DNA of 16,251 bases from Terrisporobacter othiniensis (GTDB lineage Bacteria > Bacillota > Clostridia > Peptostreptococcales > Peptostreptococcaceae). The position numbers and the translations under genes were made by a program. The notes under the pieces are model-generated. The model did not search any database. It saw only the letters and a program-made list of their open reading frames with translations, and was not told where the DNA came from. Where the stretch lies: positions 1 to 16,251 of the forward strand of contig NZ_JWHR01000010.1 in assembly GCF_000808015.1 (NCBI RefSeq), given 5' to 3'. This document shows positions 1-6,768 of this stretch, piece after piece. Position 1 is the stretch's first letter, and each line of letters opens with the position of its first letter.

Positions 1-1
1 A

Positions 2-88
2 ATCAATACTTTTTTTACGAATAAAAAAGGACAAGATTTTACGACAGGCTTAGATTATGTTATTTTCGCAAAAATTAAGAAAATTTAA
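2..88 (+). CDS. 3' end of an unidentified gene (partial, 28 codons)
   Basis: Frame 2 is open from the left edge to a TAA at 86-88 and reads as a plausible protein tail ending in DYVIFAKIKKI. The basic, beta-strand-like ending is similar in style to the last strand of several SAM-dependent methyltransferases, but the fragment is far too short to assign a function. No clear rho-independent terminator follows. It could also be chance open frame in A/T-rich DNA. Confidence 0.4.
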   Translation: MNTFFTNKKGQDFTTGLDYVIFAKIKKI

Positions 89-469
89 ATTTATATTAAA
101 TGAATTTATTCTTAATATTAGTATATTTCATTAAGAGAAATCATATTAAATAAAAAAACAGTTAGGCATACTAAACTTTTAAATAATTAATATAAACATC
201 TGTAAATATAAAAATAATAAAAACAAGCTATTTGAAGGACTTTAGAGTTTAATAAAAAAATTAAAAAAAACGAAAAAACTATTGAAATGTGCTTCATAAT
301 TTTATATAATAGCTATTGTTGTTTAGAAAATATAAACTTAATGTTTACATATAATAACATGGGAAATAAAAAAATGAGTTGAATATATTAAACTTAAAAT
401 TTACTAATAATAAAAACCAAAATTGACATAAACTTAAAAATTAAACGATAAAAAAGAGGAGGTGTTACT
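89..469 (+). other. A/T-rich intergenic region upstream of the polyamine operon
   Basis: There is no open frame of note on either strand. Visible content: a 7-bp inverted repeat (TCTTAAT...ATTAAGA) near 110-136 with no T-tract after it, so a poor terminator; the sigma-A promoter at 282-310; a further TATAAT at 350-355 without a matching -35; and a TTGACA at 423-428 without a good -10. The long A-runs may be intrinsically curved DNA. Confidence 0.6.
282..310 (+). promoter_or_regulatory. Sigma-A promoter for the regulator-potABCD operon
   Basis: TTGAAA (282-287), a 17-nt spacer, then a perfect TATAAT (305-310). Transcription from about 317 would leave an untranslated leader of roughly 150 nt before the regulator start at 470. 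This is the best -35/-10 pair in the gap. A second, weaker start near TTGACA at 423-428 is possible. Confidence 0.6.
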
Positions 470-1009
470 ATGGATATAGGTGGAAAAATTAAACGTATGA
501 GAATAGAAAAGCAGCTGACCCAGGAAGAACTGGCTAATAGATGTGAATTATCAAAGGGCTTTATATCTCAACTTGAAAATAATTTAACGTCACCCTCTAT
601 TGCAACATTAATAGATATATTAGATATTTTAGGAACGAATTTAAGGGAATTTTTTAATGAAATAAGTGATGAAAAAATTACCTTTACAAAAGATGATATG
701 TTTGAAACAGAAGATGAAGATTTAAAATATACATTAAAATGGTTAGTTCCAAACTCACAGAAAAATGAGATGGAGCCCATTATAATAACTTTACAACCAG
801 GTGGACAATATAAAGAAGATAAGCCTCATGAAGGTGAAGAATTTGGATATGTTTTAGCAGGCTCAATTTTCCTTCATTTAGGAGATAAAAAAAATAAAGT
901 AAGAAAAGGTGAAAGTTTCTACTTTAAACCTAGAGCTAATCATTATATTTCCAATCCAGGTAAAAAAGAGGCAAGAGTGGTTTGGGTAAGTTCCCCACCA
1001 ATGTTTTAA
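470..1009 (+). CDS. XRE-family regulator with C-terminal cupin domain (PuuR-like), probable regulator of potABCD
   Basis: This 179-residue protein has an N-terminal helix-turn-helix of the XRE/Cro type (about residues 6-60, including LTQEELANRCELSKGFISQL) and a C-terminal cupin_2 barrel (about 105-177). The cupin shows motif-1-like HEGEEFGYVLAG and motif-2-like KPRANHYISNPG, so a small ligand or metal probably binds there. HTH-cupin proteins of this build often control amine and polyamine genes, and here the gene directly precedes potABCD, so a polyamine-responsive switch is the natural inference. The start is well supported: a strong GAGGAGGTG ribosome binding site ends 5-7 nt before ATG 470. 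The length is normal for the family. The ligand and operator are not determinable from the sequence. Confidence 0.93.
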   Translation: MDIGGKIKRMRIEKQLTQEELANRCELSKGFISQLENNLTSPSIATLIDILDILGTNLREFFNEISDEKITFTKDDMFETEDEDLKYTLKWLVPNSQKNEMEPIIITLQPGGQYKEDKPHEGEEFGYVLAGSIFLHLGDKKNKVRKGESFYFKPRANHYISNPGKKEARVVWVSSPPMF

Positions 1010-1010
1010 T

Positions 1011-1100
1011 AGGCTGAGTGAAGCGAATTTTAAGCAACGTAGTTAATCGAAGCGGTAGCGAGATAAACTCGTTGGCGTTATGAGTGAAGCGAATTTTAAA
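1011..1100 (+). repeat. Intergenic repeat resembling the 16S rRNA leader, flanked by a 19-nt direct repeat
   Basis: The spacer between the regulator and potA carries TGAGTGAAGCGAATTTTAA twice (1015-1033 and 1081-1099), exact and 66 bp apart. The stretch 1032-1097 aligns almost without gaps to the last part of the 16S leader (15979-16046); both contain AAGCAACG/GAGCAACG, then GAAGC..TAG, then CGTTGGCG..ATGAG.GA(A)AGCGAATTTT. Identity by eye is about 70% overall and nearly complete in the last 28 bases. Within it, AGCGAG-ATAAA-CTCGTT can form a 6-bp hairpin with one G-U pair. The region is richer in G+C than its surroundings. It lies inside the predicted operon mRNA and has no open frame of note. 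Confidence 0.8.
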
Positions 1101-1121
1101 GAATAAAAGAGGTGTTTACAT

Positions 1122-2183
1122 TTGAAACAAGAGAACATAATTGAATTAAAAAATATAACTAAACAATATGAAGATAATGTAGTCTTAAAAGACTTAAATT
1201 TAGATATAAAAAAGAATGAGTTCTTAACATTGCTTGGACCAAGTGGGTGTGGAAAGACAACGACTTTAAAAATAATAGCTGGTTTTGAATTTGCTGATGA
1301 TGGAAAAGTTTTATTCCAAGGGAAAGATGTAAATGAAATACCACCATATGAAAGACCAGTAAATACAGTTTTCCAAAAATACGCTTTATTCCCTCATATG
1401 AATGTATATGAAAATATAGCATTTGGATTAAAAATTAAAAAAATAGATAAAAAAACTATAGATGAAAAAGTTAAAAAAATGCTTAAACTTGTTGCACTTC
1501 CAGGATTCGAAAATAGAAGCATAGATTCGCTAAGTGGTGGTCAACAACAAAGAATTGCCATAGCAAGAGCCTTAGTAAATGAGCCAAAAGTTCTTTTATT
1601 AGATGAACCTTTAGGAGCATTAGATTTAAAATTAAGACAAGAAATGCAAAGGGAACTTAAAAATATACAACAACAATTAGGGATAACATTTATATTTGTT
1701 ACTCATGACCAAGAGGAAGCATTATCAATGTCAGATACTATAGTTGTTATGAATAAAGGTAAAATACAACAAATGGGAACTCCAGAAGATATATATAATG
1801 AGCCAGAAAATGCTTTTGTTGCTAGATTTATAGGTGAAAGTAACATAATGGACGGTATAATGCATGAAGACTTCTTAGTTGAATTCTGTGGAAGAAACTT
1901 TGACTGTGTGGATAAAGGATTTGAAAAAGATGAAGCTATAGAAATAGTAATAAGACCAGAAGATATAAAAATGGTGAAACCAGAAGAAGGAATGTTAAAA
2001 GGTGAAGTTACTTCTTGTGTGTTCAAAGGTGTTCACTATGAAATGACAGTTGAATCATGTGGGTTAACATGGTTACTTCATAATACTAAGTCAGCAGAAG
2101 TTGGAAGTGAATTAGGTATGGATATATATCCAGAAGATATACATATCATGAAGAAAATAGGGGATGATGATTCAAATGAGTAA
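1122..2183 (+). CDS. potA: Spermidine/putrescine ABC transporter ATP-binding protein PotA
   Basis: This is the ATPase that powers polyamine import through PotB/PotC. All nucleotide-binding motifs are intact: Walker A GPSGCGKT (residues 39-46), Q-loop Gln85, signature LSGGQ (137-141), Walker B VLLLDEP (157-163), D-loop GALD (165-168) and switch His195. A C-terminal TOBE-like beta domain (about 235-345) is typical of PotA/MalK-type subunits. At 353 residues the length is normal. The start is a TTG at 1122, supported by GAGGTG at 1109-1114 with 7-nt spacing and by protein sequence beginning right at the expected N-terminus. It overlaps the start of potB by a few codons, which implies translational coupling. 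The upstream spacer holds the 16S-leader-like repeat. Confidence 0.97.
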   Translation: MKQENIIELKNITKQYEDNVVLKDLNLDIKKNEFLTLLGPSGCGKTTTLKIIAGFEFADDGKVLFQGKDVNEIPPYERPVNTVFQKYALFPHMNVYENIAFGLKIKKIDKKTIDEKVKKMLKLVALPGFENRSIDSLSGGQQQRIAIARALVNEPKVLLLDEPLGALDLKLRQEMQRELKNIQQQLGITFIFVTHDQEEALSMSDTIVVMNKGKIQQMGTPEDIYNEPENAFVARFIGESNIMDGIMHEDFLVEFCGRNFDCVDKGFEKDEAIEIVIRPEDIKMVKPEEGMLKGEVTSCVFKGVHYEMTVESCGLTWLLHNTKSAEVGSELGMDIYPEDIHIMKKIGDDDSNE

Positions 2184-3027
2184 GAGAAATGATAAGTTAG
2201 GCTTAAAGATAACATCTCCATATATTTTATGGAGTACATTATTCATAGTAATTCCTTTATTTCTAATTGTATTCTTTGGTTTTACAAAAATGGAAGGTGG
2301 AGCTTATGTTTTCAGTTTAGAAAACTTTAAGGAATTAATGAATCCACTATATTTTAAAGTATTTTGGAGATCAATAAGACTGGCTGTAATATCAACAATA
2401 CTATGTTTGTTGGTTGGATATCCCACAGCCTATATAATATCTAAATCAAAAGCATCTAGACAAAATATCTTATTAATGCTTGCTATAATACCAATGTGGA
2501 TGAATTTTTTACTTAGAACTTATGCATGGTCAGCAATTCTTGGTAGAGAAGGAATACTAAATACAGTTTTAAATGCAATAGGATTAAATTCAGTTAATGT
2601 TTTATATACAGATGCAGCAGTACTTTTAGGTATGGTCTATAATTTCTTACCATTTATGATATTACCTATATATACAGTATTATCAAAAATGGATCAAGAT
2701 TTAATAAATGCAGCCAAAGATCTAGGTGCTAATGGAAGACAAGTGTTTTCTAAAATTATATTTCCACTTAGTATGCCAGGAGTAGTTTCGGGAATAACAA
2801 TGGTATTTATGCCAGCAGTGTCTACCTTCGTAATTTCTAAATTACTAGGTGGTGGTCAATTTATGTTAATAGGTAACTTAATAGAACAACAATTTATGTC
2901 AGTTGGAGATTGGCATTTTGGCTCAGCTATATCTTTATTCATGATGATAGTAATCTTAATTACTATGGCAATAATGAATAGATTTAGTGACGATTCAGAG
3001 AAGGAAGGCGGTGGATTACTATTATAA
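2176..3027 (+). CDS. potB: Spermidine/putrescine ABC transporter permease PotB
   Basis: This inner-membrane permease half forms the polyamine channel with PotC. It has about six hydrophobic segments and the ABC-permease EAA loop, here [19 protein letters not shown] (about residues 179-197), followed by the PGVVSGI segment. The fold-wide match to E. coli PotB is recognisable, for example [35 protein letters not shown] and DWHFGSA. Three in-frame ATGs lie at 2164, 2167 and 2176. I favour 2176 (MSKRNDKLG...) because AGGGG at 2159-2163 is too close to the first two; 12 nt of spacing is slightly long but workable. The gene starts inside potA and ends in a run of three leucine codons that abuts the potC start region. 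Confidence 0.95.
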   Translation: MSKRNDKLGLKITSPYILWSTLFIVIPLFLIVFFGFTKMEGGAYVFSLENFKELMNPLYFKVFWRSIRLAVISTILCLLVGYPTAYIISKSKASRQNILLMLAIIPMWMNFLLRTYAWSAILGREGILNTVLNAIGLNSVNVLYTDAAVLLGMVYNFLPFMILPIYTVLSKMDQDLINAAKDLGANGRQVFSKIIFPLSMPGVVSGITMVFMPAVSTFVISKLLGGGQFMLIGNLIEQQFMSVGDWHFGSAISLFMMIVILITMAIMNRFSDDSEKEGGGLLL

Positions 3028-3803
3028 AGAAATTCACATCAAATATATATTTAACTCTAGTGTATATATTTTTATATCTACCAATAATAACGCTAGGAGT
3101 ATTTTCATTTAATGAATCAAAATCCATGGCTAAATGGAGTGGATTTTCATTAAAATGGTATGAAAAATTATTGGATAATTCTAGAATAATGGATGCTCTA
3201 TATTATACTTTATTAGTAGCAGTAGTAGCATCAATAATAGCCACGATAGTTGGAACAATTACAGCAATTGGTATACATAAGATGAGACAAGGTAAGGTAA
3301 GAGGATTATTATTAAATATAAACTATTTGCCAGTATTAAATCCAGATATAGTAACAGGGGTGGCATTAATGTCATTATTTGTATTTATTAATATGGAATT
3401 TGGATTTACTACAATGCTATTATCTCATATAGTTTTCAATATACCTTATGTAATACTTTCTGTTTTACCAAAATTAAAACAATTACCAGCAAATATTGAA
3501 GAAGCAGCCTTAGATTTAGGAGCAACACCTTGGTATGCGCTTAGAAAAGTAGTATTACCACAAATAAAACCAGGTATAATATCAGGGATGATTATAGCAT
3601 TCACAATGTCGATTGATGATTTTGTTATAAGTTTCTTTACAACAGGAAACGGTGTAACAAACTTAGCAATAGAAGTATACTCAATGACAAGAAGAGGTAT
3701 ATCGCCAGAAATAAATGCATTATCTACAATAATGTTTATAAGTGTTCTTATATTATTAGTTTTATCTAATATAACACAAAATAAAAAGGCGACAAGTAAT
3801 TAG
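3021..3803 (+). CDS. potC: Spermidine/putrescine ABC transporter permease PotC (start codon unclear)
   Basis: This is the second channel-forming permease. It has about six membrane segments and the EAA loop EEAALDLGATPWYALRKVVLPQIKPG in two parts, then a region matching E. coli PotC (MSIDDFVISFFTTG, IYSMTRRGISPEINALSTI). The only ordinary start codon upstream of the conserved body is GTG 3060, which lies inside the first membrane segment and has no ribosome binding site. The frame is open further upstream, and a purine-rich AAGGAAGGCGGTGG (3001-3014) sits just before ATT 3021 and ATA 3024; the latter overlaps the potB stop as ATAA. Translation from there gives a sensible N-terminus ([21 protein letters not shown]). 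I therefore place the start at 3021 or 3024; GTG 3060 is the conservative alternative. Confidence 0.9.
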   Translation: MIKKFTSNIYLTLVYIFLYLPIITLGVFSFNESKSMAKWSGFSLKWYEKLLDNSRIMDALYYTLLVAVVASIIATIVGTITAIGIHKMRQGKVRGLLLNINYLPVLNPDIVTGVALMSLFVFINMEFGFTTMLLSHIVFNIPYVILSVLPKLKQLPANIEEAALDLGATPWYALRKVVLPQIKPGIISGMIIAFTMSIDDFVISFFTTGNGVTNLAIEVYSMTRRGISPEINALSTIMFISVLILLVLSNITQNKKATSN

Positions 3804-3827
3804 TATAAGAATAAGGGAGGATAAAAT

Positions 3828-4883
3828 ATGAAATTTAAAAAAATATCTGCATTAGTATTAACTTTTGTAATGACTGCATCTATATTAGTAGGATGTGGAG
3901 GGTCTAAATCAAATGAAGTTTTAAATATATATAATGTTGGAGATTATATAGATGAAGATCTTATAACAAAATTTGAAGATGAAACAGGAATAAAAGTAGT
4001 ATATGAGACTTATGATACTAATGAAGCTATGTACCAAAAACTTAAAAGTGGAAGTAGTAATTATGATTTAATATTCCCATCAGATTATATGGTAGAAAAA
4101 TTAAAAGAAGAAGATATGTTAAATGAAATAAATTATTCAAATATACCAAATTATGAAAAAAATATGATGGATAATTTTAAAACTACTGAGTATGATAAAA
4201 ACAACAAATATAGTATTCCTTACTTATGGGGAACATTTGGTATAGTGTATAACAAGACTAAAGTAGATGAAAAAGATTTACAAAACTGGGATATACTTTG
4301 GAATAAAAAATATGAAGGTCAAATTCAAATGTTAGACTCTGTTAGAGATACTATGGGTATTGCTTTAATGAAGCTAGGGTACTCAATAAATACTAAAGAT
4401 AAAAAAGAAATAGAAGAAGCTAAAAACTTATTAATAGAACAATTACCATTAATCCAAGCTTATGTAAATGATGATGGAAAAGATAGATTAATGGCAGGAG
4501 ATGCTGCTATGGGAATATATTATTCGGGTGATGCATCTGTAATGATGGAAGAAAACCCAGATTTAGGGTATTATATACCTGAAACAGGAACAAACCAATG
4601 GATAGATGCTATGTGTATACCAAAAACTGCAGAAAATCAAAAAGAAGCTGAACAATTTATAAACTTCATGTTAGATGGAAAAAATGCAGCACAAAATGTT
4701 GAGTATATCCAATACTCTACACCAAATAAAGCAGCATTTGAGTTATTAAGTGATAAGCTTAAAAATGACCCTAATGCATATCCAAGTGATAAGGTTTTAG
4801 AAAAATGTGAAACATTCTTAAACTTACCATCAGATGTATTAAAATTATATGATGATGCTTGGACACAAATAAAATCTCAATAG
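3828..4883 (+). CDS. potD: Spermidine/putrescine-binding lipoprotein PotD
   Basis: This is the extracellular polyamine receptor that feeds PotBC. The N-terminus is a lipoprotein signal with a basic start, a hydrophobic core and lipobox LVGC, so Cys23 is the lipidated residue. The rest is a periplasmic-binding-protein type 2 fold of the PotD/PotF family: NIYNVGDYIDEDLITKFE near the mature N-terminus, YDLIFPSDYMVEKL, PYLWGTFGIVYNK, GDAAMGIYYSGDA and a C-terminal YDDAWTQIK. The length of 351 is normal. It has its own GGGAGG site before ATG 3828 and follows potC by 24 nt. It is the last gene of the operon, followed by a strong terminator. Confidence 0.97.
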   Translation: MKFKKISALVLTFVMTASILVGCGGSKSNEVLNIYNVGDYIDEDLITKFEDETGIKVVYETYDTNEAMYQKLKSGSSNYDLIFPSDYMVEKLKEEDMLNEINYSNIPNYEKNMMDNFKTTEYDKNNKYSIPYLWGTFGIVYNKTKVDEKDLQNWDILWNKKYEGQIQMLDSVRDTMGIALMKLGYSINTKDKKEIEEAKNLLIEQLPLIQAYVNDDGKDRLMAGDAAMGIYYSGDASVMMEENPDLGYYIPETGTNQWIDAMCIPKTAENQKEAEQFINFMLDGKNAAQNVEYIQYSTPNKAAFELLSDKLKNDPNAYPSDKVLEKCETFLNLPSDVLKLYDDAWTQIKSQ

Positions 4884-4892
4884 TATGTGTGG

Positions 4893-4932
4893 AAATAGAT
4901 GAAAATATAAATTATATTTTCATCTATTTTTT
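4893..4932 (+). terminator. Rho-independent terminator after potD
   Basis: Arms AAATAGATGAAAATATA and its exact complement TATATTTTCATCTATTT enclose a 3-nt AAT loop, giving a 17-bp perfect stem (4893-4929). A T-run through 4932 follows. It ends the polyamine operon and separates it from the sugar operon. Confidence 0.92.
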
Positions 4933-4957
4933 ATATTGAAGAAGTATATGTTATAAT
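4929..4957 (+). promoter_or_regulatory. Possible promoter of the RpiR-type regulator gene
   Basis: A perfect TATAAT lies at 4952-4957, 31 nt before the start codon at 4989. The matching -35 (around TTTTAT/TTTATA at 4929-4935) is poor and overlaps the T-tract of the potD terminator. The assignment rests mainly on the -10 and on the terminator just upstream. Confidence 0.35.
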
Positions 4958-4988
4958 AAAAAATATTCATCATGAGAGGGGGAGTCAT

Positions 4989-5741
4989 ATGTTAATAGAA
5001 TTAAATAAAGAAATAATGCAAAGTCTTACAAAGACAGAGAGTGAAATTATAAAATTTATAAATGATAATGAAGAAAGAATGTCTCAGCTATCTATTGTAG
5101 ATATAGCTTTTGATACTTATTCATCACCTGCTACTGTTTCTAGAGCTATTAGAAAATGTGGAGTAAATGGTTTCAATGAACTTAGATATAGACTTACATC
5201 TAAAAATAATGATGATGAAATTCAAAATATGGGTGAAATTATCAACAAATCTTTCGTAGAAGCTAGACAAGTTGTAGATAGAATATCTGTTAAGAATGTA
5301 TTAAATATTATAAATTGTTTAGCAAAGGCCAAGAGAATATATGTATTGGCGAGAGGTCTTACTGAATATGTGGGGGAAGAATTTACTTTAAAACTTCAGT
5401 TATTAGGATGCAATGCTATTTTCATAGATGATCCTAATATTATGCAAATAAAAACTAAAAATTTAAGTTCTGATGAGGTAGTTTTCATATTTTCATTGAA
5501 TGGAGAGACTTATGAGCTTATAGAATCTGCAAAGAATACAAATTTATGTGGTGCTAAGGTTATAACGTGCTGTTGCAGTGAAACATCATCACTTTTGGAA
5601 CATTCACACTACAATTTAATAGGATTTAAGCACAATCACGTTTCTATTAAAAAGTTCGAAGTATCCTCTAGAGTTTCTCTATTTATGATGTCTAGAATTA
5701 TAATTGATTATATGGCTGCAAATTTAGAATTGGAAAAATAG
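4989..5741 (+). CDS. MurR/RpiR-family transcriptional regulator (HTH + SIS domain)
   Basis: This 250-residue regulator has the family's two parts: an N-terminal HTH_6 domain (residues 1-75, recognition region around SSPATVSRAIRKCG at 45-58) and a C-terminal SIS sugar-isomerase-like domain (about 105-235) that normally senses a phosphosugar. Visible SIS features include AKRIYVLARGLTEYVG and VVFIFSLNGETYELIESA, the second matching the usual phosphosugar-binding S-x-S/G-x-T region. It sits directly upstream of and co-oriented with the kinase-PTS-aldolase genes, so it most likely controls them. The start is ATG 4989 after AGAGGGGGAG. The hairpin region after the gene suggests partial termination or separate control of the downstream genes. 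The effector is unknown; tagatose or fructose phosphate is an inference. Confidence 0.93.
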   Translation: MLIELNKEIMQSLTKTESEIIKFINDNEERMSQLSIVDIAFDTYSSPATVSRAIRKCGVNGFNELRYRLTSKNNDDEIQNMGEIINKSFVEARQVVDRISVKNVLNIINCLAKAKRIYVLARGLTEYVGEEFTLKLQLLGCNAIFIDDPNIMQIKTKNLSSDEVVFIFSLNGETYELIESAKNTNLCGAKVITCCCSETSSLLEHSHYNLIGFKHNHVSIKKFEVSSRVSLFMMSRIIIDYMAANLELEK

Positions 5742-5761
5742 TATAAAGGGAGTGGAAATTA

Positions 5762-5800
5762 TTTTCATATTATGAAAAGATTTTCATTCTATTTTTTTTT
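5762..5800 (+). promoter_or_regulatory. cre-like palindrome / alternative hairpins with a 9-T run before the kinase-PTS-aldolase genes
   Basis: ATGAAAAGATTTTCAT (5772-5787) is a palindrome that differs at one core base from the Clostridioides difficile CcpA site GAAAANGTTTTC as I remember it. The same ATGAAAA can instead pair with TTTTCAT at 5762-5768 (loop ATT). A 9-T run (5792-5800) follows the second arm, so the downstream hairpin plus T-run could be a weak terminator, with the upstream pairing acting against it. A TATAAT at 5800-5805 without a clear -35 adjoins. Operator, attenuator and read-through terminator are all possible. Confidence 0.45.
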
Positions 5801-5835
5801 ATAATTGATTTATAAGATAAAGGGAGGAAAGATAA

Positions 5836-6765
5836 ATGATTTATACTTTAACTACAAATCCTGCCATAGACATGAATATGTGTACTAATTCAATAGAAAG
5901 AAAAATTGTAAATAGAACCCATGATGTGGTGTATTCACCAAATGGAAAGGGGTTAAATGTAAGTTTTGTACTTAAACATTTTGGAGTAGATTCGAAAGTA
6001 CTTGGATTCTTTGGTGGTTTCTCAGGAAAATATATTGTTGATGAAACAAGAAAGAAAGGGATAGAAATTTTCCCAGTGGAAGTAGAAGATACAACAAGAA
6101 TAAATATTTTTCTTAATGATGGTGAAGGAGAATTTAAGTTTGTTAACTCAGGTTCTTTTGTTGAAAAGCAAAAGCAAGAACAAATGTTACGAATGATAGA
6201 AAATTTTGAGGATCTTGAGTATTTATCCATAAGTGGAAGTCTTCCACCAGGAATAGACACATCTTATTATGAAGAGATACTAAGGATTTGTGAGAAAAAG
6301 AATATAAAGGTAATACTAGACATTAGCTCACCAAAACTAAAATGTCTATTAAAATATAAACCATTTTTAATTAAACCAAATGATGAAGAAATAGCAGATA
6401 TTTTTGGGATTATTGTTAGAGATGAAGAAGATATAAAAGATGTTCTAAAATATTTACATGAACAAGGAGCAGAGAATATTTTCTTAACTCTAGGTGAAAA
6501 AGGGTCTTATTTTTATAATGGAAAAAATATCTACTATGCAAGTGCTCATAAGGTAAAACTTTTAAGTTCAGCATGTGCAGGTGACTCAGCATTAGCAGGA
6601 TTTTTAAGTATATGGCTTGAGGATGTTAACAATGAGGCAAACATTGAACATGCACTAAAAAGAGCATCGGCAACAGGAGCCAATGTGGCTGAAAGTAACG
6701 CCATAGGGGATTTAAAAAAGGTTGAAGAATACATGAATGAAATTAAAATCAGGAGGGTGGAATAA
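5836..6765 (+). CDS. PfkB-family hexose-phosphate kinase (1-phosphofructokinase / tagatose-1-phosphate kinase type)
   Basis: This cytoplasmic ribokinase-fold enzyme phosphorylates the ketohexose 1-phosphate made by the adjacent PTS to the 1,6-bisphosphate. Family features in order: substrate motif TTNPAIDMN near the N-terminus, NGKGLNVS (36-43) matching the PfkB N-terminal signature, SGSLPPG (133-139), and the C-terminal catalytic motif around CAGDSALAGF with the catalytic base at Asp250. The usual anion-hole motif is GAGD; here the first Gly is Cys247. The length of 309 is normal for FruK/LacC. It starts at ATG 5836 behind GGGAGG, and its last codons contain the ribosome binding site of the PTS gene 3 nt downstream. 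Sequence alone cannot separate fructose 1-phosphate from tagatose 1-phosphate; the neighbouring GatY-like aldolase favours tagatose. Confidence 0.9.
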   Translation: MIYTLTTNPAIDMNMCTNSIERKIVNRTHDVVYSPNGKGLNVSFVLKHFGVDSKVLGFFGGFSGKYIVDETRKKGIEIFPVEVEDTTRINIFLNDGEGEFKFVNSGSFVEKQKQEQMLRMIENFEDLEYLSISGSLPPGIDTSYYEEILRICEKKNIKVILDISSPKLKCLLKYKPFLIKPNDEEIADIFGIIVRDEEDIKDVLKYLHEQGAENIFLTLGEKGSYFYNGKNIYYASAHKVKLLSSACAGDSALAGFLSIWLEDVNNEANIEHALKRASATGANVAESNAIGDLKKVEEYMNEIKIRRVE

Positions 6766-6768
6766 TCT

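Noticed and set aside
359..382. Seven-codon upstream ORF (ATGGGAAAT...TGA) in the operon leader
   Set aside because: No ribosome binding site and no regulatory codon pattern; short ATGs are expected by chance.
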